Assembly: GCA_964574815.1 (NCBI GenBank)
Contig: CAZNPL010000013.1
Location: 76,046 to 140,045 of the forward strand
Source: CAZNPL01 sp964574815
GTDB lineage: Bacteria > Planctomycetota > Phycisphaerae > UBA1845
Length of the DNA: 64,000 bases
Direction: 5' to 3'
Positions 47,835 to 56,155 of this stretch are shown in pieces (position 1 is the first letter of the stretch; every line of letters starts with the position of its first letter). The notes under the pieces were generated by a model. It ran no database searches. It worked only from the letters and a program-made list of their open reading frames with translations, and had not been told where the DNA came from. The position numbers were made by a program, and so were the translations under genes.

Positions 47835-48296
47835 CTATGACGAGACCTCCGCCGTCAGCTCGAGCTCGACGGCCGCATTGAGCGGCAATTCCGAAACGCC
47901 CACCGCGGCTCGCGCGTGCTTGCCCGCGTCCCCGAAGATCCGTGCCAGCAGATCGCTGGCCCCGTTGGCCACCTTGGGCTGATCCGTAAACCCCGGCCCG
48001 CTGTTCACAAATACACCGACTCGGACAATTCGCTCGATGCGGTCGACGCCGCCGGCCACCGCCGCCACCGCCGCCAGCGCATTGATCGCGGCCACGCCCG
48101 CCGCGTCGGCCGCCTGCTCCAACGTGCAGTCCGACCCGACCTTGCCGGTGCACACAAGGGATCCCTCCCGCATCGGAAGCTGCCCGCTCGTCACCACCAG
48201 CGAACTTGTTTGAACTGCCGGGACATAACTGCCGACCGGTTTGGCCACCTCCGGCAAAGCGATTCCCAGCGCCGCCATTGTCTCCGAGTAAGTCAT
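47835..48296 (-). CDS. RidA/YjgF-family protein
   Basis: The 153-residue protein matches the longer YjgH-like branch of the RidA family, which removes reactive enamine/imine intermediates. It has SYVPAVQTSSLVVTSGQLP, the central AINALAAVAAVAGGVDRIERIV, and the family C-terminus RAAVGVSELPLNAAVELE. The invariant Arg of active RidA is present in that last motif. The start overlaps the end of scpA by 4 bases. Confidence 0.9.
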   Translation of the reverse strand: MTYSETMAALGIALPEVAKPVGSYVPAVQTSSLVVTSGQLPMREGSLVCTGKVGSDCTLEQAADAAGVAAINALAAVAAVAGGVDRIERIVRVGVFVNSGPGFTDQPKVANGASDLLARIFGDAGKHARAAVGVSELPLNAAVELELTAEVSS

Positions 48297-49273
48297 GACT
48301 GATTCCCTCTCATGTCGTCGTCCGTCTCAGCCGCTGCAGGTTCCCCATTGCTCACGTCGTCCATCTCCGGTTCAACAAACGAAGTATCCGAGTCTTCGTC
48401 AAAGCCGGGCGGGCCCATTGCATCTTCGGCTGACGGGATTGTCTCATTCGGCTGCGACTCCTGTACGTCATTGGGTCCATCCTCCGATGTGCCATCGGGA
48501 AACCACTCCACGTCATCCTCCCACTCCGAGTCTTCCTCCAGTGGAGCCTCTTCTACAAGATGAAGCGTGATCGGGCCGAACTGCTCCTGCTGAGTGATTC
48601 GAATCCGCCGCCGGCGGATCAGCTCCAGCAACGCCAGGAACAAGCCGATCATTTCAATCTTCGATCGGCCTGTAAAGATGGCTTCGAACAACTGTGATCC
48701 CCCGCTGCGCGACAGCGAATCCACAATATCGTCCGCGTGCAGGCTCAGCGGCGTGTCGTCGACGACGACCTCATGGGTCGGCGTGCCGCGACCGGTCTGC
48801 TCCAGTAATGCGCCGAATGCGTGAACCAGCGCCCAGATGCTGACGTCCTCGAGGTCGAGCTCCCGTTCCCGCTCCTCGGGCGGCGGTCCCACCGGGCGGC
48901 GCGGGTGCCGCAGCGCCTGCACTTCCGCCGCGGTTCCAAGCGCCCGTGCCGCGTCCTTGAATGATTTGTACGCCAACAACTGACGCACCAGTTCCAGACG
49001 AGGATCCTCGAAACTTTCCTCCTCGTCGTCCACCGCGAGAACGCGCGGAAGCATCGCCCGGGACTTGATCTCCATCAGCGTCGCCACCATCACCAGGAAA
49101 TCGCCCGCGATGTTGGGGTCAATGATCTGCAGCACCTCGACGTACCGACCGTACTGCTCGGCAACCCGGGCGATCGGAATGTCGTAGATGTCCACTTCTT
49201 CCCGGCGGATCAGATAGAGCAACAGATCCAGCGGTCCGTTATAGGCATCGACCTGAACGCGATACTCGTTCAT
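48293..49273 (-). CDS. scpA: Segregation and condensation protein A
   Basis: ScpA is the kleisin of the SMC-ScpAB condensin complex. The 326-residue protein starts with YRVQVDAYNGPLDLLLYLIR, the kleisin N-terminal helix that binds the SMC neck, and continues with FLVMVATLMEIKSRAMLPR. The C-terminal winged-helix region is near SKIEMIGLFLALLELIRRRR. A long acidic tail (about 260-326), rich in Glu, Asp and Ser, extends past the usual end. The start codon overlaps the trpS stop (TGATG), so the two are translationally coupled. scpB and smc are not in the window. Confidence 0.92.
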   Translation of the reverse strand: MNEYRVQVDAYNGPLDLLLYLIRREEVDIYDIPIARVAEQYGRYVEVLQIIDPNIAGDFLVMVATLMEIKSRAMLPRVLAVDDEEESFEDPRLELVRQLLAYKSFKDAARALGTAAEVQALRHPRRPVGPPPEERERELDLEDVSIWALVHAFGALLEQTGRGTPTHEVVVDDTPLSLHADDIVDSLSRSGGSQLFEAIFTGRSKIEMIGLFLALLELIRRRRIRITQQEQFGPITLHLVEEAPLEEDSEWEDDVEWFPDGTSEDGPNDVQESQPNETIPSAEDAMGPPGFDEDSDTSFVEPEMDDVSNGEPAAAETDDDMRGNQS

Positions 49274-50253
49274 CAGCGGATCTTCCCCGATGTGACAATC
49301 CCGCACGCCGAGCGAACCTCCTCCATGACCTCGCACGCAACCGCACGAGCCTTCCGCCCCGCAGTGACCAGAACGTCCTCCATTCGGTCGGGGTCCGCCG
49401 CCAGCGCCTCGCGACGCTCCCGCGCAGGACCGAACGTCTCCTCGAACAGCTCCGCCAGACGCTTCTTCACCTCGCCGTAGCCCATGCCCCCTCGTCCATA
49501 ACGCTCCGCCCAGGCGGCCGTCTCCTCCTCCGTGGCCAGCAGCTTGAGCATCGCGAATACGTTGCACGACTCCGGCGATTTCGGCTCTTCAACCGGCGTG
49601 CTGTCGGTCACGATGCTCATGATCCGCTTGCGCACGTTCTTGGGCGTGTCGAATAGATCAATCGCGTTCCCGTAGCTCTTGGACATCTTCTGACCGTCGA
49701 TGCCGGGAACCACGGCCGCCTCGTTGAGCTTCGCCTCCGGCCGAACCAGAACCTCGCGGCCGTAGCGGTTGTTGAAGTAGCCGGCCATGTCCTGGGTCAT
49801 CTCGATGTGCTGAACCTGGTCGCGCCCCACCGGCACCAGGTTGCTCCGGTAAATCAGAATGTCCGCCGCCATCAGGATCGGATAGATCATCAGGCCCATG
49901 CTCGGCTCGATCCCCTTGGCCACCTTGTCCTTGTAGGAATGCGCCCGCTCCATGAGGCCCCTGCCGGTCACGGTCGCAAGAATCCAGGTGAGCTCGGTGA
50001 CTTCCGGAATGTCCGACTGCCTGAAGAACAGAGCCTTGTCCGGATCGAGCCCCAGTGCCAGATAGTCCAGCGCGACGTCGCGCGTCAGTTGCTGCATCCT
50101 CTCCGCGTCCCGGATGGTCGTGAGCGAATGGAGGTTGGCGATGAAGAAAAAGCACTCGTGCTCGTGCTGAAGCTCGATGTGCTGCTTCATCGCACCCAGG
50201 TAATTCCCCAGGTGCAGCTTCCCACTGGGTTGAACGCCGGACAATACACGCAT
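49273..50253 (-). CDS. trpS: Tryptophanyl-tRNA synthetase
   Basis: The 326-residue enzyme charges tRNA-Trp. It shows the class I signatures: a HIGH-like PSGKLHLGNYLGA near residues 10-22 and KMSKSYGNAID at about 194. The length is typical of bacterial TrpS. The gene is the first of a trpS-scpA-ridA operon with overlapping junctions. The start at 50253 gives the conserved MRVLSGVQPSG N-terminus. Confidence 0.96.
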   Translation of the reverse strand: MRVLSGVQPSGKLHLGNYLGAMKQHIELQHEHECFFFIANLHSLTTIRDAERMQQLTRDVALDYLALGLDPDKALFFRQSDIPEVTELTWILATVTGRGLMERAHSYKDKVAKGIEPSMGLMIYPILMAADILIYRSNLVPVGRDQVQHIEMTQDMAGYFNNRYGREVLVRPEAKLNEAAVVPGIDGQKMSKSYGNAIDLFDTPKNVRKRIMSIVTDSTPVEEPKSPESCNVFAMLKLLATEEETAAWAERYGRGGMGYGEVKKRLAELFEETFGPARERREALAADPDRMEDVLVTAGRKARAVACEVMEEVRSACGIVTSGKIR

Positions 50254-50425
50254 GTTTTCACCTCATAATCGAAGCATGGCCGCGACGCGCACATTGTCAA
50301 GCGCGCCGCCCCGGTGCCCGTAACGCCGGCAATCGGACGCTGCTGCCCCCTCGGCCGCGTCGCCTTCGACGCCCCTTGACCCCACGCCTCCCCGACAGAT
50401 ACTCGTTGCTTTCGCGTGCTCTACG

Positions 50426-50929
50426 ATGGATCTGACGGCGATACAGAATCTGCTGCTCGATGTTGACGGTGTCCTCACCCCGGGTGACGTCTCCTTCGAT
50501 GAGCGCGGCGCGCGCGTGATGTCCTTCAACATCCACGACGGTTTGGCCATCGCCCGCTGGATCAAGACCGGCTACCGCGCCGCCATCCTCTCGGGACGCG
50601 ACAGCCCGGTCGTCGAACGCCGTGCCGCGGAACTGGGCATCGAAACTGTCATCCAAGGCGCTCCGGACAAGCGGGCGGCTCTTCAGGTTCTGCTGGACAA
50701 GAATGCCTTCGCGCCGCGGGAGACGGCTGCCATCGGAGACGATCTGCCTGATCTTCCCGTCCTGAGCGCCTGCGGGTTCGCCGTCGCCGTCGCTGATGCG
50801 GTCCCGACCGTCAAGCGACAGGCCGACTATGTGACGCTTCGTCCGGGCGGCCGCGGCGCCGTTGCCGAAGTGATTGAGCTGATCCTGCGCAGCCAGCAGC
50901 GCTGGGACCGGCTCGTAAGGGGAATGTGA
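50426..50929 (+). CDS. kdsC: KdsC-like HAD phosphatase
   Basis: The 167-residue protein matches 3-deoxy-D-manno-octulosonate 8-phosphate phosphatase. The HAD motif I is LLLDVDGVLTPGDV (residues 9-22), followed by MSFNIHDGLAI and ILSGRDSPVVERRAAELG. Motif IV is AIGDDLPDLPVL and the end is DYVTLRPGGRGAVAEVIELIL. The enzyme makes Kdo for lipopolysaccharide. It is followed after 4 bases by an LptC-like gene, an arrangement like the kdsC-lptC order in E. coli. Confidence 0.9.
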   Translation: MDLTAIQNLLLDVDGVLTPGDVSFDERGARVMSFNIHDGLAIARWIKTGYRAAILSGRDSPVVERRAAELGIETVIQGAPDKRAALQVLLDKNAFAPRETAAIGDDLPDLPVLSACGFAVAVADAVPTVKRQADYVTLRPGGRGAVAEVIELILRSQQRWDRLVRGM

Positions 50930-50933
50930 AGCG

Positions 50934-53900
50934 ATGAAGCCGATCCGGCGCAATGCCCGACGGGCCCATGCCGTGGTTCGCTCGGCGATACTGGCCGTCG
51001 CCACCCTCGCCGTCGTCGGCGTGCTCTTCGCCGTCTACCAGTACTCAACCGGCGTCAAGCCGCCGCCCGGCGATCAGCGCCGCATCAGCGCGACGCCGCC
51101 AACCGCAGGACCCGGTGAAACGGATAAATCGAAGCGAACGGTGCCGGTCGGAGAGGGGCAACTCGGCCCCGGCGGCCGGATCAGGATCGTCCTGTACGGG
51201 GCCGACAGTAACGAAGCGAAAGGCGAATTACTCTTCCCAGACTGGGAACCCTCCGCCGACGCGGAGGACGAGCTCCACATCTTTGAACCCGAGGTCCGGT
51301 TCCGCACACCCAACGGACAGCAATTGCGCGTCACCGCACACGAAGGGTGGGTCCAGGTTCGCGGTGCCGAGCAGCCCAACCAGGGTCGTCTCGTCGGCAA
51401 TGTGACGATGGAGGTCGACCGCCTTTCAGAAGAGCAGCGAGCGGCCCTGCCGACTGACCAACGTGATCAACTCGACGAAGATCGCCTGATCCACCTCGAA
51501 TTCCAGGAGATCGAATTCGATCTTGTGGAATCCCGGCTGGACGCGAACGGGCCGTTTTCACTCCAGATGGCCGAGGCCTCCCTCGAGGGCAAAGGACTCC
51601 ACGTCCGTTACAACGAGATCGATGACCGCCTGGAGTTGCTGCTCATCGATGACCTCGAACAATTGGTCTTCTTGGCGCCCCCCGGTGCGCTCGATGCAGC
51701 CATCCCCGGAACCGCCGCCACCGTTGTCACGTCGGCGCCCGACGCCGAGGACGAACCCGACTCGGCCCAGGCCGAGCCCGTGCCGCCGGCGCCCGCCGCA
51801 GAGGCTGAGAACGAACCAGAGTTGCCCGCGTTCACGGCCTCGGACGAGTCGGACGACATACCCCTCTTCGTTCCGGACCGCCGCTCCGAACCCGAGCCTC
51901 TGCCGCCACAAACCTATCGGGTCGAGATCGACCGCGATGTGTCGATCCGCCAAAGGGGCGGAGATGAATTTGCCTGGAACCTCGAGGCCCCCAGCGTCGA
52001 GCTCGTGTTTGATTTCGGGCAGCGGCAACGCGAGGCCGCTCGTCAGGGCAAGGTCGCTGAACCCGGAGCACCCGAGAACGATTCCGGGGCAACGGACACC
52101 TCGAAGACAAACGCAGAGCAAGAAATCGTCGTTCGCTGCGCCGGCTCGTTTTCCCTGCGCCCCGTAGAGATCGACGACCACGACGAAACCAGGACGGGCG
52201 ACCGCCTCCGCCTTACCGCCGGCGACGGCGATGTCTACTTCACCGACGGGCGCTCCAGTGTCTCATGTAGCAGGCTGGTCGCGCAGCAGGACACCGGAAC
52301 CATTCAACTGGTCGGCGCTCCCGACGATCCGGTCGTCATCAACACCGCCGATCGTTCGGAACTCGTCGCCACTGAAGTCCTCGTGGACCGGTCCGCCGGG
52401 AAGGCGCGCATCACGGGACCGGCGCGGCTCGTAAGCCGACGCAGCGCCCATGATCCCTCGATTGACACCGTCGGATCCGTTTCGCCTCAAGAGGATATGT
52501 ACATTCAATTCGACGACCCGGCCGACCTGACACTCGCGACGCACACGCTCCATCGAATCAACACGGCCACGAACCGCTTCGAGGAAATCAAGATCGATTA
52601 CATTGCGGAAGCAGACCTTTCCGGAAACGTCAAGGTCAAACGAGGCGAGGAACTCATCGCCGCCGACGCGGTCAAAACCACTTTCGATCCACCGACCGAA
52701 CCGGGAATGTTCGGCGAGCGCATGCACTCGCTCGATGCCCACGGAAACGTGGTCATGCATCGAGGCCAAGACCATGTCACATGCACGGGGCTTATCGTGC
52801 TCTTCGGGAGAGACCCCGCCGGCGATACGATCCCGCGATACGCCGAAGCCGTCGAAAACGTCGTCGTCACGCAGGGAACGCGGACCATCGCCGCCGACGA
52901 TTTCGTCAACCTGGAAATGGCTCCCTTCGTGCAACCCCGCCCGCCCTTCGACCCGGTCGCCGTGCGGCGCAAGGCCATGGCTCGCGGACTCGACCCGGCC
53001 GAGATCGATATCGAAGCCGCCCGCCGCAAGCACGAGAGCGACATCGATTATACCACCGGCCTCATCCGATTGTCCGCCGAAGGGGACGTCACCGCGACTG
53101 ACCCGACGGAGGATCTCGAGCTCGCCGCCGAGGCCCTGACGTGCGATTTCGCCGATGGACGCAAGCTACGCGCCGCACATCTTGTCGGTCCCGACGCCGA
53201 ACCTGCTCTTGTCCGGCTCGCCGATTTTAGCGTCGAGGCCCACGAGATGGACGTCGACCTCGACACCGAGCGGGTCGACGTCGTGGGCGAGGGAGCGCTC
53301 TCCTTCGTGACCTATCGAGGCCTGGACGGCAGCCGCAGCGAAATGCCGCAGGATGTCACCGTCTCCTGGCTGCGCGGCATGACCTTCCGCGGCGACCGAA
53401 ACGCCGCGCGATTCAACGGCGAGGTTCATGCGGCCACCAGCCGGCGCTTTACGCCCGCGCCAACGCTCTTGACACGACTCGGGCTGTCGCGCGAGGAAAT
53501 CGTCCGAGAGACCAGCTCCTTCGACGCCGATGAACTCCTGATCGATTTCGCGGAAACAGAACCTGCAGCGCAGTCCGAGGATCCGCCTTCCCAGCAATGG
53601 TGGATCTTCACACCCCTGGCCCGACGATGGGAAATGGGTGAACCGGATCGCACCATCGCCTTCGACAAGGAACCGATCTACGTGCTCGCATCACGCGACG
53701 TCGTCGGGCTGTTCACCAACACCGACGTCGAAACCGGGCGCATCCGAAACCGCGTGCGGATCGAGGCGCAGAAGCTCGCGCTCGACCTCAGAAGCGAACT
53801 GATGACCGTACCCGGTGCGGGCACGCTGCTCATCGAAGATTACCAGGCTGACGCGCGAGCGAATGACGAGAAGCGCTCCTCCAATCGACTGTTCGGCCGT

Positions 53901-54446
53901 GCGGCGTCAGGACTCCCCTCCCAGTCGCTCCTGCAATGGGAAAGGTCCATGTCGTTCCACTATGGCATGAACCGCGCCGATTTTCGCGAAGACGTGAAAC
54001 TCTTTCACCGAACCGGCGACCAGATGGCCTTCGCCGCCGGGTTGATGTCGCCCGATGCCGAGCCCGATGCCGCCGTCCGCAAGACGCCCGGCCGGCGCAC
54101 GCAGCTCGAATGCGAATCGCTGGTGGCCGAGTTCGCCGGACGCGACGGCGCGCCGCAGGACCGCCGCAGCGCCGGGCGCCTCAGCGTAGACGAGATCCGC
54201 CAACTCGACGCCACTGGGGATGTCCTGCTGCTCGACGACGACATCACCATCGCCGCCCACCGCATCGTGAAGTTCCCCCAGAGCGATCTTCTGCGCGTCT
54301 TCGGCCTCGACAATACTCCCGCCGAAATCTACGGAACGAAGCCCGGCAGCCCGCGATTCAAAGGCCCCGAATTCAGCTACAACCTCGTCACCGGCCAGAT
54401 CGAGGCCGCCGGGCGCCACCAGTTCGAGTTCACCCCGGCCCCGTGA
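50934..54446 (+). CDS. Giant LptC/OstA-like lipopolysaccharide-transport protein
   Basis: The 1170-residue protein has an N-terminal membrane helix (RSAILAVATLAVVGVLFAVY) like LptC. The rest is a series of OstA-like beta units, for example VRFRTPNGQQLRVTAHEGWV, ADLSGNVKVKRGEELIAAD, SLDAHGNVVMHRGQDHVTC and AVENVVVTQGTRTIAADDF. A Pro/Glu-rich linker lies at about 262-318. LptC carries lipopolysaccharide from LptB2FG to LptA, and normal LptC is about 190 residues, so this protein may combine LptC with an LptA-like bridge. It is coupled to kdsC. lptB and lptFG are not in the window. Confidence 0.7.
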   Translation: MKPIRRNARRAHAVVRSAILAVATLAVVGVLFAVYQYSTGVKPPPGDQRRISATPPTAGPGETDKSKRTVPVGEGQLGPGGRIRIVLYGADSNEAKGELLFPDWEPSADAEDELHIFEPEVRFRTPNGQQLRVTAHEGWVQVRGAEQPNQGRLVGNVTMEVDRLSEEQRAALPTDQRDQLDEDRLIHLEFQEIEFDLVESRLDANGPFSLQMAEASLEGKGLHVRYNEIDDRLELLLIDDLEQLVFLAPPGALDAAIPGTAATVVTSAPDAEDEPDSAQAEPVPPAPAAEAENEPELPAFTASDESDDIPLFVPDRRSEPEPLPPQTYRVEIDRDVSIRQRGGDEFAWNLEAPSVELVFDFGQRQREAARQGKVAEPGAPENDSGATDTSKTNAEQEIVVRCAGSFSLRPVEIDDHDETRTGDRLRLTAGDGDVYFTDGRSSVSCSRLVAQQDTGTIQLVGAPDDPVVINTADRSELVATEVLVDRSAGKARITGPARLVSRRSAHDPSIDTVGSVSPQEDMYIQFDDPADLTLATHTLHRINTATNRFEEIKIDYIAEADLSGNVKVKRGEELIAADAVKTTFDPPTEPGMFGERMHSLDAHGNVVMHRGQDHVTCTGLIVLFGRDPAGDTIPRYAEAVENVVVTQGTRTIAADDFVNLEMAPFVQPRPPFDPVAVRRKAMARGLDPAEIDIEAARRKHESDIDYTTGLIRLSAEGDVTATDPTEDLELAAEALTCDFADGRKLRAAHLVGPDAEPALVRLADFSVEAHEMDVDLDTERVDVVGEGALSFVTYRGLDGSRSEMPQDVTVSWLRGMTFRGDRNAARFNGEVHAATSRRFTPAPTLLTRLGLSREEIVRETSSFDADELLIDFAETEPAAQSEDPPSQQWWIFTPLARRWEMGEPDRTIAFDKEPIYVLASRDVVGLFTNTDVETGRIRNRVRIEAQKLALDLRSELMTVPGAGTLLIEDYQADARANDEKRSSNRLFGRAASGLPSQSLLQWERSMSFHYGMNRADFREDVKLFHRTGDQMAFAAGLMSPDAEPDAAVRKTPGRRTQLECESLVAEFAGRDGAPQDRRSAGRLSVDEIRQLDATGDVLLLDDDITIAAHRIVKFPQSDLLRVFGLDNTPAEIYGTKPGSPRFKGPEFSYNLVTGQIEAAGRHQFEFTPAP

Positions 54447-55134
54447 ACAAAGGTCATCGGAATCGTCCGCTGCTGCCAGTCTTGGTGGCATTTCTCCGCT
54501 GTGAGTCCGCTGCAAAGAGGTAAGCTCGATTTCAATGGGCCGCAAACTAATGTATTGCAATCTGTTAGAACTTTTTTGACTCGGTAAGAAATTGTCGCTT
54601 GCCTTGCCGGAACGTCCGCGAATAATCGGTTGAGCCGAGAGATGCAACTCTCTGCACGGAGTGGGCAAGCCGTTTGACCGCGGGGGGTCGGGCGCAGGCG
54701 CGTGGGCGGGCGTACTGCGAGTGCCGATCGGGTCGAGCGAAGTCGCAATCCATCTGAGCAGCAGGTCGGGACACGACTGTCGAGTCGCTTCCGCACGAAA
54801 GTTCGGTACTTGCTTGTCGTCGTGCCGGGGCAAGTCCTGAAAACGTGACGGCAAAGACGCCATCGCCTCGCGCCTCCGCGGCTACGGGAACTGCCGGCAT
54901 TGGTGGCCGGCCGCCGGATGATCGACGAAGCGGGGCGTGACGCCCGACCGCGTGACCGGATCGCCGGTTGCGTTGCGTCGGTCAAGTCGCCCGGAGGGTG
55001 AGGAAGCAGGACGCTTCAGGTCGGTGGCGGTTGTCCGACGCCGGCCGAGCGTCCTTTTCTTTTGACCTTGCCGGGTTGCACAGGACAATCATCGCCACGA
55101 ACGGGCGTCCCGCCGCCCACAAACAGTGTTAAAG
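54447..55134. other. Long intergenic region with no supported gene
   Basis: Open frames on both strands in this region lack motifs, ribosome sites and clean composition. It holds the 3' ends of the LptC-like and larE genes, which converge here. No clear terminator or repeat is seen. Confidence 0.4.
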
Positions 55135-55977
55135 TCAATCTCTGACGTTCGGGGTTGACAGCGTGACGGCCTCGTTCATGCTGCCGCTGCGGAAACCGGT
55201 CAGATCCAGTGCCACATAAGAGTAGCCGACCGAACGGAAGTGCTCGTCGATAACACGCCGGGTCTCCGGCTCGGCCAGACGCGCAATCTCCTGCGGCGGA
55301 ACCTCGATTCGGGCCAGCTTGTCGTGATGGCGCACGCGACAGACTTCCAGCCCCATCTCTCGCAGGAACGCCTCACACGATTCGACCATGCGGAGCTTCC
55401 GCGGCGTGATGGCCTCGCCGTATTGCACGCGGCTCGAGAGGCACGGACTCGCCGGCTTGTCGTACGTCGGCAGCTCGAACCTTCTGGAGAGCACGCGAAC
55501 GTCCGCCTTGGTGAGGCCGGCCTCGGCCACCGGGGCCCGCACGCCGTGTTCATCCGCTGCCTGCAACCCGGGACGCCAGTCCCCCAGGTCGTCGGCGTTC
55601 GCGCCGTTGACGATCGCCCGAAACCCTCGTTCCGAAGCCAACGCCTCGAGCCGAGTGTACAGCGCGGTCTTGCAGAAGTAGCAGCGGTTGGCCGGGTTGG
55701 CCAGGTAGTTGGGATCCTGAAACTCGTCGGTCTCGACGATCACATGCGGCGCGTCCACCAGCTCGGCGAGGCGGATCGCCTCCCAGTACTCCTTCTCCGC
55801 AAGGCTGTCGGTGTGACTCGTCGCGGCGATCACCTTCTCGCGGCCGAGTTCGTCCACCGCCACCTTCAGTACCAGCGTCGAGTCCACGCCCGCCGAAAAC
55901 GCCACCACAACGCGATCCAGCGACCGGATGATCTCGCGCATGCGCTCCAGCTTGCGATCCAGTTCTGCACCAGACAT
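55135..55977 (-). CDS. larE: LarE-type ATP-dependent sacrificial sulfur transferase
   Basis: LarE adenylates the nickel-pincer cofactor precursor and donates sulfur for lactate racemase-type enzymes. The 280-residue protein has the PP-loop FSAGVDSTL at about 27-35. The Cys in KPASPCLSSRV (Cys179) is at the position of the sacrificial Cys. It also has a CxxC at 99 and 102 (NRCYFCKT). Three-Cys LarE proteins can carry a [4Fe-4S] cluster that supplies sulfur catalytically, so this may be such a form. Neither larB, larC nor a larA homologue is in the window. ATG 55977 matches the family start. Confidence 0.88.
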   Translation of the reverse strand: MSGAELDRKLERMREIIRSLDRVVVAFSAGVDSTLVLKVAVDELGREKVIAATSHTDSLAEKEYWEAIRLAELVDAPHVIVETDEFQDPNYLANPANRCYFCKTALYTRLEALASERGFRAIVNGANADDLGDWRPGLQAADEHGVRAPVAEAGLTKADVRVLSRRFELPTYDKPASPCLSSRVQYGEAITPRKLRMVESCEAFLREMGLEVCRVRHHDKLARIEVPPQEIARLAEPETRRVIDEHFRSVGYSYVALDLTGFRSGSMNEAVTLSTPNVRD

Positions 55978-56155
55978 GTTTCTACATCCCGACTCAGGCC
56001 CGATTGCTTGCATGGAAGATGCTACCACTCACCTGTCCATCGGGCAAACGCACGCCTTTTCAATCGCTCCGTCAGAGCCTATAGTGCCGATCGTTACACG
56101 TACCAGCCACTTTCACGGGCAAACGCCGGACGAACATGGGAGGTGCGAGCCGGTC

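Noticed and set aside
54377..54985. Minus-strand open frame of 202 codons downstream of the LptC-like gene
   Set aside because: Arg/Ser/Pro-rich shadow sequence that overlaps the end of the LptC-like gene.
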